Source: Actinomadura physcomitrii
Lineage (GTDB): Bacteria; Actinomycetota; Actinomycetes; Streptosporangiales; Streptosporangiaceae
Length of the DNA stretch: 64,000 bases
NCBI RefSeq assembly: GCF_008923205.2
Contig: NZ_WBMS02000002.1
Location: 335,503 to 399,502 of the forward strand
Direction: 5' to 3'
A model generated the notes under the pieces. It did no database searches, was not told the origin of the DNA, and was given only the letters and a program-made list of their open reading frames with translations. Below, one piece after another: positions 43,074 through 51,634 of this stretch (position 1 is its first letter; the number at the start of each line of letters is the position of its first letter). Position numbers and translations under genes: made by a program.

Positions 43074-43661
43074 ATGCCCGATGTGATCGTTTTCGACCTG
43101 TTCGGCGTCATCGCCCGCACCCAGACCCCCGAGGCCGTGCGGGAGATCGAGGAGATCGCCGGCGTCTCCGGCGCCGCGTTCTGGGACGCGTACTGGGCGC
43201 TGCGCCCCGGCTACGACGCGGGCCAGGACGGCGCCGCCTACTGGGCGGACGTCGCCGCCGCGCTCGGCACCGGGTTCCCCGACGTGCCCGCGCTCATCGA
43301 CGCCGACCTGCGCAGCTGGACGGACGTCGACGAGCGCATGGTCGCCCTCGTCCACGAACTGGCCGACGACGGCCGCGCCCTGGGCCTGCTGTCCAACATC
43401 ATCGCCGACCTCGTGCCCCGCTTCGAGGCGCGGCACGAGGGCTGGCTGTCCCGGTTCGACGCGCTCACCTACTCCTGCGCCATCGGCGTCGCCAAGCCGG
43501 ACCCGCGCGCCTACCGCATCTGCGCGGAGCGCCTCGGCGTGAAGCCCGCCGACGTGCTGTTCATCGACGACTCCGAGCGCAACGTCCGCGCCGCCCGCGA
43601 GACCGGCATGGCCGCAGAGGTCTTCACGGGCCCCGACCAGATCCGCGCCCTGCTCGGCTAG
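43074..43661 (+). CDS. HAD-superfamily hydrolase, subfamily IA
   Basis: A 195-residue protein. The nucleophile is D8 in VIVFDLFGVIA; the usual second Asp two residues on is replaced by Phe, as in many haloacid-dehalogenase-type or reassigned members. Motif II is GLLSNI, motif III the lysine in GVAKPDPRAY and motif IV is FIDDSERNVRAA. A helical cap of about 60 residues follows motif I. It is divergent from the KstR2-like regulator, with the two boxes between. Confidence 0.87.
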   Translation: MPDVIVFDLFGVIARTQTPEAVREIEEIAGVSGAAFWDAYWALRPGYDAGQDGAAYWADVAAALGTGFPDVPALIDADLRSWTDVDERMVALVHELADDGRALGLLSNIIADLVPRFEARHEGWLSRFDALTYSCAIGVAKPDPRAYRICAERLGVKPADVLFIDDSERNVRAARETGMAAEVFTGPDQIRALLG

Positions 43662-43676
43662 CCCCTACCGGATCGG

Positions 43677-44750
43677 TCAGGTGGGTGGGGGCGGGAGCTC
43701 GCCGCCGGCCTCGGCGGCCTTCGCCAGCCGCTCGCGCAGCGTCCGGACGAGCGCGTCGCCCTGCTCGGTGAGCCGCTCGATCGCGGGCAGCGCGAGGTCG
43801 TCGCGGACGGTGTCGGCGAGCAGCTCGTCGTACTCGTGCGCCTTCGCCGCGAGGGACTCCAGGTGGCGGTGCGCGGCCAGCGCCTCGTCGGCGGCGCGGG
43901 CCCGCTCGGCGTACCGCTCGAGGGCCTCGATCCGGCGCGTCACCGCCTCGACGGAGATGTCCAGCTTCTCGCGGAGCGGCCGCAGCGCCGCCTCCACCTC
44001 CGGCAGCGGCGCCGCCTCGGCCATCTCCTCCTGCTCGCGGCGCAGCTTCGACTGCCGCGCCAGCACCTGCGCGATTTCCCACTCCTGCCGGGGCAGCGTG
44101 ACCGCGTTGTCGACGGCGTCCAGCAGCCCCTCCCGGTTCACCTGCGAGTCGCGGACGGCGTCGACCGCGGCCTGCACGCGGGCCAGCAGCGCGCGGCCCG
44201 GCCCGTCGAAGTCCTCGGGGGTGAGGTAGCGGTGCCGGCGGCGCTCCAGCTCGCGGGCGCGCCGCAGGTCCAGCGAGACCGACGGGGTGCCGAGCGCGAC
44301 CAGGACCGCGAGCATGCCGAGCCCGATCAGCCACAGCGACCCCAGCAGCGGCGAGCCGAGCAGCCCGAGGCCGAGGACGGTCAGCGGCGCCAGCCACAGC
44401 AGCGGGCGGCGGCGCGCGACGAGCGTGTCGAGCTCGGCGCGCAGCGCGGGATCGGCGACCGGGCGCGGCTCGGCGGCGGGGCCGTCCCCGGCGCCGCGCG
44501 GCGGGGCGATCCGCCGCCAGTACGCGCCGACATGGGTCTCGAACGCGAAGTCGGACGGCTCGATCTCGACCTCGGTGGCACCGGTCGGCAGCGGCCACAT
44601 GCCCACCGGGTCGCCCCCGCCGGGGCCGGTGAAGCGGACCCACCAGCCGCCGCCCGCGTCGTCGCACCGGTACCGCCCCGGGGCGACGTCGATGCCGACG
44701 AAGAACGTACCGACTCCGGGGATGGACTCGTTCCACGCGCCACTGGTCAC
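43677..44750 (-). CDS. Membrane protein with G-x-Y-R N-domain and coiled coil
   Basis: A 357-residue protein started at GTG 44750 with GGAGGT seven bases upstream; the frame stays open further upstream. The first 90 residues are a small beta domain containing GVGTFFVGIDVAPGRYRC and ending FETHVGAYWRR, a pattern also seen in other actinobacterial surface or sensor proteins. Two adjacent helices (about residues 130-175) follow, then a long charged, heptad-like helix region of about 170 residues. No enzyme motif is seen. A structural or cell-envelope role is a guess. Confidence 0.65.
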   Translation of the reverse strand: MTSGAWNESIPGVGTFFVGIDVAPGRYRCDDAGGGWWVRFTGPGGGDPVGMWPLPTGATEVEIEPSDFAFETHVGAYWRRIAPPRGAGDGPAAEPRPVADPALRAELDTLVARRRPLLWLAPLTVLGLGLLGSPLLGSLWLIGLGMLAVLVALGTPSVSLDLRRARELERRRHRYLTPEDFDGPGRALLARVQAAVDAVRDSQVNREGLLDAVDNAVTLPRQEWEIAQVLARQSKLRREQEEMAEAAPLPEVEAALRPLREKLDISVEAVTRRIEALERYAERARAADEALAAHRHLESLAAKAHEYDELLADTVRDDLALPAIERLTEQGDALVRTLRERLAKAAEAGGELPPPPT

Positions 44751-44928
44751 CGGCGACCTCCGACCCGACCTCTCGCCGTGCCCCTCGCCCCCCTCCGGCG
44801 AGGGCCGTCCCGCCGTGCTGCGCCCACAGAAGGACCGACGTACGGGGGACGGCAACAGTTGCATTACCCACATCGTCCGCGGGAAAGCGGCGTCATGGAC
44901 ATCGGAACCGGTTTGGAATACTCCATGC

Positions 44929-45600
44929 GTGCGACCCGATCACGACCCTCTCGACGACCCGCCCTGGGCGATGCAACTGGTGGTACGCGCGGAGAAGGCC
45001 GATCCGCCCACTCATGGCGCCGTGTGCGAGGCGGCTGCGACCGCCGTCGTCCGGCTGCTCACCGACCCGCGCGCCGCCGAGCCCGAGGGGGAATGGCGGG
45101 ACGCGGTGCACGAATGGGAGTCGCGGCGGATCCGGAAGGTGGCGCGGCGCGCGCGCGGCGTGCGCTGGCCGGAGGCGCAGGCGCTGCCGGGCGTGACGGT
45201 CGAGCACGCGGGCGCGCAGGTGCGGGCGTTCCCGCCGGGCCCGGTCGCCGATGTACAGCCGCAGCTGGCGAAGCTCCAGGTCGCCGGTCTCGACCTCGCG
45301 GACGCCGAGGAGCCGGCGCCGCCGCCCCCGCCGCCCTACGCCGCGCTCGCCCTGAACCCGGACGTGACGATGACGACCGGCAAGGCGGCGGCGCAGAGCG
45401 GGCACGCCGCGCATCTGCTGCTGCGGCAGGGGCGGCGCAAGGACGTCGCGGCGTGGGTCGCGGCGGGCGCGCCCGTCCACCTCGTCCGGGACGTCGCGTG
45501 GTCGCGGTGCGTCAAGGAGGCGGCCGTCGCGGTCCGGGACGGCGGCTTCACCGAGGTGCCGCCGGGGACGATGACGGCCATCGCCTGGATCGTCCGCTGA
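44929..45600 (+). CDS. PTH2-type peptidyl-tRNA hydrolase domain protein
   Basis: A 223-residue protein started at GTG 44929. The C-terminal half has the PTH2 core: LALNPDVTMTTGKAAAQSGH then AAHLLLRQ, with the GKxAAQxxHA signature. The N-terminal half (residues 1-130) opens WAMQLVVRAEKADPPTHG and resembles a second, degenerate PTH2-like half. PTH2 enzymes release peptides from tRNA; bacteria normally use the unrelated Pth1, so this is an additional or altered activity. Confidence 0.78.
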   Translation: MRPDHDPLDDPPWAMQLVVRAEKADPPTHGAVCEAAATAVVRLLTDPRAAEPEGEWRDAVHEWESRRIRKVARRARGVRWPEAQALPGVTVEHAGAQVRAFPPGPVADVQPQLAKLQVAGLDLADAEEPAPPPPPPYAALALNPDVTMTTGKAAAQSGHAAHLLLRQGRRKDVAAWVAAGAPVHLVRDVAWSRCVKEAAVAVRDGGFTEVPPGTMTAIAWIVR

Positions 45601-45657
45601 TCTCGCGGCCTTCCCGGCTCGTCCGGGCGCTCCCGCGTTGACGGGACGCGCCGGTTT

Positions 45658-46275
45658 CTAGCGGTGCGGCAGCCGGTTGAGCGCGGCGAGCGCGAACTCC
45701 TGCGTCCGGGTGAGGCGACGCGGCTCGCCGTCGCCGTCGCCGCCCTCCGGCCCGGACGCGGCGGTCGCGCGCACTGCCGCGCCGCTGCCGACCTGCGCCT
45801 TCGCGCTGAGCCCGTACGAGACGAACAGCAGCACGACGAAGCCCGCGAGGTAGAGCAGGTGCTCCAGGAGCCCGCCCCAGCGGGCGTCGAACACGTCCAG
45901 GACGGCGAACACCGCGAACCCCGCCATCCAGCCGGCCAGCGCCGGGACGAACCACATGTCGCGGCGCCGGACGATGCCCGCCGCGGCGACCGCGACGAGG
46001 ACGGCCTCGGCCGCCTTGGCGAGCAGCAGCAGCGTGCCGGCGTTCCCGGAGCCGAAGTAGCCGGCGAGCTCCTTGCGCCGGTCGCTCCACAGGAGTGCCG
46101 CGCCGACCAGGCCCGTCACCCCGTACGCCACGAGGAACACGCCGACCGCGTAGTGCATCCGGTGCCAGGTGCCCGCCGGCGGGGGCGGGGCGGCGCCCTC
46201 CGCCGGGGGCCGCTCGGGCAGCCGCTGGTCGGGCCGGGTCCACTCCGGGTTCGCGCCCGCGCTCGCCATCGCCAT
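45658..46275 (-). CDS. Four-helix membrane protein, unknown function
   Basis: A 205-residue protein started at ATG 46275. After a Pro-rich leader of about 35 residues come four hydrophobic segments (about residues 42-62, 80-100, 105-128 and 133-155). The C-terminus (LTRTQEFALAALNRLPHR) is cytoplasmic and basic. No motif points to a function. It converges on the PTH2 gene. Confidence 0.65.
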   Translation of the reverse strand: MAMASAGANPEWTRPDQRLPERPPAEGAAPPPPAGTWHRMHYAVGVFLVAYGVTGLVGAALLWSDRRKELAGYFGSGNAGTLLLLAKAAEAVLVAVAAAGIVRRRDMWFVPALAGWMAGFAVFAVLDVFDARWGGLLEHLLYLAGFVVLLFVSYGLSAKAQVGSGAAVRATAASGPEGGDGDGEPRRLTRTQEFALAALNRLPHR

Positions 46276-46482
46276 ACGCCCCAACTTCCCCCTCCGAGTG
46301 CTATGCGCAAGATATCCCGGATGCCGTCCGCGGCCCCGGGTCGCCGCGCCCTGTGCGACGCTCGCCGCGCCGCCGGAGTTCGCGGCGCACCCGCGCCGAC
46401 CGCCCGAAGTGCTTGCACCCGGGCCGGGGAAGGGGGAGGGTGAGACCTCGTCGGGCCGCGCGGAATCCATGGGGAAGACGGG

Positions 46483-46779
46483 ATGACGCCTGACGATACG
46501 GGAACCGCCGCGCCCGCTCGGACGCGGATCGAATATCTGGAAGAGCTCGGTGACGAGCTGGCCAAGCGCGGGCTGCGGGTGCGCCTCACCCTGCCCCGCG
46601 GCCAGTCGCCGAGCCTGCACGTGATGAATCCGGACGCCTCCGCCCTGACGGAGAACATCCTCGCGGAGCGGGGCGCCGACGGATGGTGGTACTGGTGGTC
46701 GTGGGCGGAGCGCATCGCACCCGCCGACGACGTCGCCGCCGCGGCCGACCGGGTCGCGCTGGTGCTGGCGGCGTCCTAG
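46483..46779 (+). CDS. Small conserved hypothetical protein with WWYWWSWAERI motif
   Basis: A 98-residue protein. RIEYLEELGDELAKRGLRVR is a helix, followed by RGQSPSLHVMNPDASALTEN and the aromatic cluster GWWYWWSWAERIAPADD. Proteins with this layout are common beside HTH regulators in actinomycetes, but here none is next to it. Function unknown. GGAAGACGGG precedes the ATG. Confidence 0.65.
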   Translation: MTPDDTGTAAPARTRIEYLEELGDELAKRGLRVRLTLPRGQSPSLHVMNPDASALTENILAERGADGWWYWWSWAERIAPADDVAAAADRVALVLAAS

Positions 46780-47083
46780 CTCGCCGGTCCTAACACGCCG
46801 GTCTGGGCGCGCCGGTCTCGCACATGGTCATGCGGCATCGTTCCGGCGGCTCCGGGATGCGGCCGCATGACCACGGTGTCGCCGCGTCCCCGCCGTCCTC
46901 CGTCCACTGTGCTCCGCCCACTGCGCCGGCCCGGCCTCGTGCGCCGGGTTGACCGCTGGTCGGGGTGAATGTTGACGCGCCGAACATATGCCCCGCCGCG
47001 CCTCCGCGGCCCCCGGCCTTCCGCGTCCGCCGCCCGATCACCGGCGTCCGCCGTTCCCCCCGTGTTGATCTCGCGTTACTGGA

Positions 47084-47102
47084 TTGTTACTGCCCACAAC
47101 AA
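47084..47102. promoter_or_regulatory. ROK operator candidate 1, TTGTT...AACAA
   Basis: Five-base arms TTGTT and AACAA surround nine bases, 150 bases before the binding-protein gene. ROK repressors such as XylR and NagC bind A/T-rich inverted repeats of this size. Confidence 0.45.
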
Positions 47103-47147
47103 ATTAGCCGGGCGACAGGTCTGGCGTTCCGGACGAGCCAGACATAA

Positions 47148-47162
47148 GTTGCGGGACACAAC
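47148..47162. promoter_or_regulatory. ROK operator candidate 2, GTTG...CAAC
   Basis: GTTG and CAAC arms around GCGGGACACA-like spacing, 46 bases after the first candidate, in an ACAACA-rich context shared with it. It may act with candidate 1 as a paired site. Confidence 0.35.
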
Positions 47163-47251
47163 ATTCACGCCGGTGGATGTGCGACCTCGCTCACCGGCGC
47201 TGCGAACCCCCGGCCGCGCCATGCGGCCACCCCCAAGAAAGGACCCGGGCA

Positions 47252-48340
47252 ATGCGCAAGGGGATCCTCAGCTTCATGGCCCTCTCGGCGGCCGCGGCGC
47301 TCACCCTGTCCGCGTGCGGGGACGACAACGGCGGCGACAAGGGCTCAGGCTCCGGCTCCGGCGCGGTGAAGGGCAAGGTCGGCGTGATCCTGCCCGACAC
47401 CACCTCGTCCGTGCGCTACGAGAGCTTCGACCGGCCCTACCTCGAGCAGGCCTTCAAGGCCGCCGGCGTCCAGTACGACATCCAGAACGCCGAAGGCTCG
47501 ACCCAGCGGTTCCAGACGATCGCCGACCAGATGGTCACCAGCGGCGTCACCGTGCTGATCGTCGACGGCATCGACTCCAACTCCGCCGGCGCCGTCCAGC
47601 GCAAGGCGCAGTCCCAGGGCGTCAAGACGATCGACTACGACCGGCTGACCCTCGGCGGCGTCTCCGACTACTACGTCTCCTTCGACAACGTGAAGGTCGG
47701 CGAGGAGCTCGGCAAGGGCCTGCAGAAGTGCCTCGGCGGCAAGGCGTCCAACATCGCCTACCTGAACGGCTCGCCGACCGACAACAACGCGACGCTGTTC
47801 GCCAAGGGCGCGCACAACGTCCTCGACCAGGTGTCGAACTACAAGAAGGTCGCCGAGCAGGCCGTCCCGGACTGGAAGCCGGACAAGGCCGCGACGATCT
47901 TCGAGCAGATGTACACCGAGCAGCACGGCAAGATCGACGGGGTGCTGGCCGCCAACGACGGCCTCGGCAACGCCGCGATCTCCATCCTGAAGAAGAACCA
48001 GCAGGCCGGCAAGGTCGCGGTCACCGGCCAGGACGCCACCCTCCAGGGACTGCAGAACATCCTGGACGGCACCCAGTGCATGACCGTGTACAAGCCCGTC
48101 AAGCAGGAGGCCGACGCGGTCGCCAAGCTCGCCGTCGCGCTCATCAAGGGCCAGAAGGGCGAGACCAACGGCACCACCAACGACCCGCAGGGCAAGCGCG
48201 ACGTGCCCTCGGTGCTGCTGAACCCGATCGGCGTCTTCAAGGACAACGTCAAGCAGGTCACCGACGACCAGTTCGTCAAGGCCGCCGACCTGTGCAAGGG
48301 CGCCTACGCCGCCAAGTGCAAGACCGCCGGCATCCAGTGA
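47252..48340 (+). CDS. Sugar ABC transporter substrate-binding lipoprotein (xylose/ribose type)
   Basis: A 362-residue periplasmic-binding-protein type I lipoprotein. The lipobox is LSACGDD with C22 predicted as lipidated. A Gly/Ser linker follows, then GKVGVILPDTTSSVRYESFD, the loop VTVLIVDGIDSNSAGAV, YVSFDNVKVGEELGKGL and GVLAANDGLGNAAISI of the sugar-binding cluster (XylF/RbsB-like). Pentose specificity is inferred from XylF similarity. Confidence 0.88.
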   Translation: MRKGILSFMALSAAAALTLSACGDDNGGDKGSGSGSGAVKGKVGVILPDTTSSVRYESFDRPYLEQAFKAAGVQYDIQNAEGSTQRFQTIADQMVTSGVTVLIVDGIDSNSAGAVQRKAQSQGVKTIDYDRLTLGGVSDYYVSFDNVKVGEELGKGLQKCLGGKASNIAYLNGSPTDNNATLFAKGAHNVLDQVSNYKKVAEQAVPDWKPDKAATIFEQMYTEQHGKIDGVLAANDGLGNAAISILKKNQQAGKVAVTGQDATLQGLQNILDGTQCMTVYKPVKQEADAVAKLAVALIKGQKGETNGTTNDPQGKRDVPSVLLNPIGVFKDNVKQVTDDQFVKAADLCKGAYAAKCKTAGIQ

Positions 48341-48361
48341 CCTCGCGCTGATCCCGACGAG

Positions 48362-48478
48362 GCCGTCCGGGGGGAGCGGGGGTCGCACCCCCGGACGGCA
48401 CCGACCCTCGTGGCGGGCCCCACCCGCTGAGGACGCCCCGGGAGCCCGGAACCCCGGGACGTCCAGGGGCCCGCCACG
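48362..48478 (+). other. Intercistronic hairpins between binding protein and ATPase
   Basis: Hairpin A pairs GCCGTCCGGGGG (48362-48373) with CCCCCGGACGGC (48388-48399). Hairpin B pairs CGTGGCGGGCCCC (48409-48421) with GGGGCCCGCCACG (48466-48478) and contains an inner near-perfect stem (48431-48442 with 48453-48464). They are suited to partial termination or mRNA protection, which would keep the binding protein in excess over ATPase and permease. Confidence 0.65.
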
Positions 48479-48534
48479 GGCCCGCGCCAACCCCCGGAAC
48501 GAAACGGGCCCGCGCTACCCCTGGAAGGAATCAC

Positions 48535-49320
48535 GTGGCAGAAAACGGAGACCCCGTCCTCCGCCTGACCGGGCTCAACAAGAGCTTCGGCGCCGTGCAC
48601 GTGCTGCACGACGTGGACTTCGCCGTGCGGCTGGGCGAGGTGATGGCCCTCGTCGGCGACAACGGCGCGGGCAAGTCGACCCTCATCAAGTGCATCGCCG
48701 GCATCTACCCCATCGACTCGGGGACGATCGAGTTCGACGGCCGCCAGGTGACGGTCGACGGGCCGCGCGCCGCGGCCGAACTCGGCATCGAGGTCGTCTA
48801 CCAGGACCTCGCGCTCGCCGACAATCTCGACATCGTGCAGAACATGTTCCTCGGCCGCGAACGCCGCCGGGGCATCGTGCTGGACGAGGCGTCCATGGAG
48901 GAGGCGGCCCGGCAGACCCTCGCCCGGCTGTCGGTCCGCACCGTCAAGTCGGTGCGCCAGCAGGTCGCGAGCCTGTCCGGCGGGCAGCGGCAGACCGTCG
49001 CGATCGCCAAGGCCGCGCTCTGGGAGTCCAAGGTCGTCATCCTGGACGAGCCGACCGCCGCGCTCGGCGTCGCGCAGACCCGGCAGGTGCTCGACCTCGT
49101 CCGGCGGCTCGCCGACACCGGGCACGCCGTCGTGCTCATCTCGCACAACATGAACGACGTGTTCGAGGTGGCCGACCGCATCACCGCGCTCTACCTTGGC
49201 CGGGTCGCCGCGGACGTGGCCCGCTCCGAGGTCACCCACGGCCAGGTCGTGGAGCTCATCACCGCCGGCCGTTCCGGTGATCTCGGCCTCGCGCCGCAGA
49301 CCGCCGCCGAGAGCATCTGA
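48535..49320 (+). CDS. Sugar ABC transporter ATP-binding protein, copy 1
   Basis: A 261-residue single-domain ATPase started at GTG 48535 after GGAAGGA. Walker A is GDNGAGKST (about residues 42-50), the signature is LSGGQRQ and Walker B is VVILDEPTAALG; the H-loop is in LISHNMNDVFE. XylG/RbsA proteins in enteric bacteria have two fused ATPase halves; this has one, consistent with the FrcA-type single-domain arrangement. It shares most of its sequence with the ATPase at 50876. Confidence 0.92.
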   Translation: MAENGDPVLRLTGLNKSFGAVHVLHDVDFAVRLGEVMALVGDNGAGKSTLIKCIAGIYPIDSGTIEFDGRQVTVDGPRAAAELGIEVVYQDLALADNLDIVQNMFLGRERRRGIVLDEASMEEAARQTLARLSVRTVKSVRQQVASLSGGQRQTVAIAKAALWESKVVILDEPTAALGVAQTRQVLDLVRRLADTGHAVVLISHNMNDVFEVADRITALYLGRVAADVARSEVTHGQVVELITAGRSGDLGLAPQTAAESI

Positions 49321-49333
49321 AAGGGGGACCGAG

Positions 49334-50617
49334 GTGTCCACCGACCTCCCCGAGGGCAAGGAGACCGCCGTGAAGCTGGCGGACTCGGACTTCGCCGCAG
49401 ACCGCCGCGAGCACGACGTGCGCTCGGCGCTGCTGGACTACTGGGGCCGCATCCGGGCCGGTGAGCTGGGCGCGCTGCCCGCCATCCTCGGCCTCGCCGC
49501 GCTCATCGTGCTGTTCTTCGCGCTGCGGCCCAACACCTTCCTCAGCAACCAGAACATCGCGAACCTGTGCACGCAGGCGCTGCCCATCGTGATCCTCGCG
49601 ATGGGCCTGGTCTTCGTGCTGCTGCTGGGCGAGATCGACCTGTCCGCCGGTGTGGCGAGCGGCGTCTGCGCCGCCGTGATGGCCAAGCTGATCGCCGACA
49701 GCGGCCAGCCCTGGTACGTCGCGGTGATCTCCGCGCTCGCCGTCGGCGTCGTCATCGGCACCGCGATCGGCTGGCTGGTCGCGGTCGTGCGCATCCCGTC
49801 GTTCGTCGTCTCACTGGCGTTCTTCCTCGGCATCCAGGGCATCACCCTGCGGCTGATCGGCGACGGCGGCACGGTGCCCGTCCGCGACGACTTCATCGTG
49901 GCGCTCGCCAACAAGAACATGCCGGTCTGGCTCGGCTGGACGCTCGCCGCGGTCTGCGCCGTCGGCTACGCCGCGACGCAGCTGCTGCGCTGGCGCCGCC
50001 AGCAGGCCCGCAACCTGCACTCCCGGCCCGTCGAGCTGGTGGTCGCCCAGTCGGTGGTGGTCGCCGGCGCGCTGCTGCTCGGCACCTACCTGCTCAGCCA
50101 GGACCGCGCCGCCAGCCCGCTGATCTTCCTCGGCGGCGTGCCGTGGGGCGTCCCGCTGGTCGGCGTGCTGCTCATCGTCTGCACGTTCGTGCTCGCCCGC
50201 ACCCCGTACGGCCGGCACATCTACGCGGTCGGCGGCAACGCCGAGGCGGCCCGCCGCGCCGGCATCAACGTCACCCGGATCCGGATCTCGGTGTTCATCA
50301 TCGCGTCCGGGTTCGCGGCGGTCAGCGGCATCGTCGCCGCGTCCCGGCTGAACTCGGTCACCCCCGACGCGGGCGGCGGCAACACCCTGCTGTACGCGGT
50401 CGGCGCCGCGGTCATCGGCGGGACGAGCCTGTTCGGCGGGCGCGGCAAGGCCCGCGACGCGGTGCTCGGCGGCCTGGTCATCGCCATCATCGACAACGGG
50501 CTCGGGCTGCTCGGCACCAAGGCGTACCTGAGCTTCCTGATCACCGGCATCGTGCTGCTGTTCGCGGCGAGCATCGACGCCCTGGCGCGGCGCCGCCGCT
50601 CCAACACCGGCCGGTGA
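49334..50617 (+). CDS. Sugar ABC transporter permease
   Basis: A 427-residue permease started at GTG 49334, 13 bases after the ATPase stop. About ten membrane segments of the RbsC/XylH type are present, with GEIDLSAGVASGVCAAVMAKL and the EAA-like loop NAEAARRAGINVTRIRI. A 55-residue hydrophilic N-terminus is typical of XylH. It would form a homodimer with an ATPase dimer. It is the only permease gene in the operon. Confidence 0.92.
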   Translation: MSTDLPEGKETAVKLADSDFAADRREHDVRSALLDYWGRIRAGELGALPAILGLAALIVLFFALRPNTFLSNQNIANLCTQALPIVILAMGLVFVLLLGEIDLSAGVASGVCAAVMAKLIADSGQPWYVAVISALAVGVVIGTAIGWLVAVVRIPSFVVSLAFFLGIQGITLRLIGDGGTVPVRDDFIVALANKNMPVWLGWTLAAVCAVGYAATQLLRWRRQQARNLHSRPVELVVAQSVVVAGALLLGTYLLSQDRAASPLIFLGGVPWGVPLVGVLLIVCTFVLARTPYGRHIYAVGGNAEAARRAGINVTRIRISVFIIASGFAAVSGIVAASRLNSVTPDAGGGNTLLYAVGAAVIGGTSLFGGRGKARDAVLGGLVIAIIDNGLGLLGTKAYLSFLITGIVLLFAASIDALARRRRSNTGR

Positions 50618-50626
50618 CCCCGTGCC

Positions 50627-50656
50627 GGCCCTGCCCCTGAAGGCCCTGCCCCTGAA
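50627..50656. repeat. 15-base tandem duplication GGCCCTGCCCCTGAA
   Basis: Two exact contiguous copies lie just after the permease stop. They look like a small slippage duplication, possibly extending an old ribosome-binding or terminator region. Confidence 0.6.
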
Positions 50657-50789
50657 GGACAGGACCCCGTGAACGCGGGGGACGCACGGGAGCCGGCGGC
50701 GCGCGCCGCCGGCCCCCGGGCCCTGCCCTACGGGCCCGCGGCGCCGTCCGGGCCGGCGGATCCGCCGTTCCCGGGCGGCGCCGCGCGGG

Positions 50790-50820
50790 TTTACCGGCCC
50801 GCGAACGCGGCTGATACGCT
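50790..50820 (+). promoter_or_regulatory. Possible internal promoter before the second ATPase
   Basis: TTTACC (50790-50795) and TACGCT (50815-50820, within GATACGCT) lie 19 bases apart, 56 bases before the ATG of the second ATPase. If active it would let the second ATPase and ROK gene be transcribed without the first three genes. The spacing is one or two bases longer than ideal. Confidence 0.3.
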
Positions 50821-50875
50821 CACTGCCCACGACCGATCGGCGCGCGGCGACGCGGCACGGTGGGAGCCCCTCGGC

Positions 50876-51634
50876 ATGGCAGTGACGCCCGTCCTCGACC
50901 TGCGCGGCATCGACAAGAGCTTCGGCTCCGTGAAGGTCCTGCACGACATCGCCTTCTCCGCGTACCCGGGCGAGGTCACCGCGCTCGTCGGCGACAACGG
51001 CGCAGGCAAGACCACGCTGGTCAAGTGCATCGGCGGCATCCACTCCCCGGACGCGGGGGAGTACCGCTTCGAGGGCCGCCCGGTGCGGCTCGGCAGCCCG
51101 CGCGACGCCGCCGCCCTCGGCATCGAGGTCGTCCACCAGGACCTCGCCCTCTGCGAGAACCTCGACATCGTCCAGAACCTGTTCCTCGGCCGCGAGCAGC
51201 GGCGCGGCATCGCGCTCGACGAGTCCGGGATGGAGGAGCTGGCCCGCAGGACCCTGTCCGGCCTGTCCGTCCGGACGATGGGCTCGGTCCGGCAGAAGAT
51301 CTCCACGCTGTCGGGCGGGCAGCGGCAGACCGTCGCGATCGCCCGCGCCGTGCTGTGGGACAGCAAGCTCGTCGTGCTGGACGAGCCCGCGGCCGCGCTC
51401 GGCGTCGCGCAGACCCAGCAGGTCCTGGAGATCGTCCGGCGGCTCGCCGACAAGGGCCTCGCCGTCGTGCTCATCTCGCACAACATGAACGACGTGTTCG
51501 CGGTCTCCGACCGGATCGCCGCGCTGTACCTCGGCCGGATGGTCGCGCAGGTGCGCACCGCCGACGTGACCCACCGGCAGGTCGTCGAGCTGATCACCTC
51601 CGGCGTCAGCGGCGACCTGGGGCTGCGGCGATGA
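50876..51634 (+). CDS. Sugar ABC transporter ATP-binding protein, copy 2
   Basis: A 252-residue ATPase started at ATG 50876 with GGGAG upstream; the frame is open back to GTG 50669. It parallels the first ATPase along its whole length: GDNGAGKTT, QDLALCENLDIVQNLFLGRE, LSGGQRQTVAIARA and VVLDEPAAALG. Walker B is followed by PAAALG rather than the usual PTAALG. Both copies keep the catalytic glutamate. It is separated from the permease by 258 bases and overlaps the ROK gene by four bases, so it is coupled to the regulator. Confidence 0.9.
   Translation: MAVTPVLDLRGIDKSFGSVKVLHDIAFSAYPGEVTALVGDNGAGKTTLVKCIGGIHSPDAGEYRFEGRPVRLGSPRDAAALGIEVVHQDLALCENLDIVQNLFLGREQRRGIALDESGMEELARRTLSGLSVRTMGSVRQKISTLSGGQRQTVAIARAVLWDSKLVVLDEPAAALGVAQTQQVLEIVRRLADKGLAVVLISHNMNDVFAVSDRIAALYLGRMVAQVRTADVTHRQVVELITSGVSGDLGLRR

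Larger units (their letters stand above)
46780..47251. other. Regulatory gap upstream of the sugar ABC operon
   Basis: About 470 bases. The first 280 bases hold nothing recognised. From about 47060 the sequence is richer in A/T and holds two imperfect palindromes (47084-47102 and 47148-47162) that are operator candidates for the ROK repressor encoded at the end of the operon. AAGAAAGGA at 47235-47243 is the ribosome-binding site of the binding-protein gene. Confidence 0.6.
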
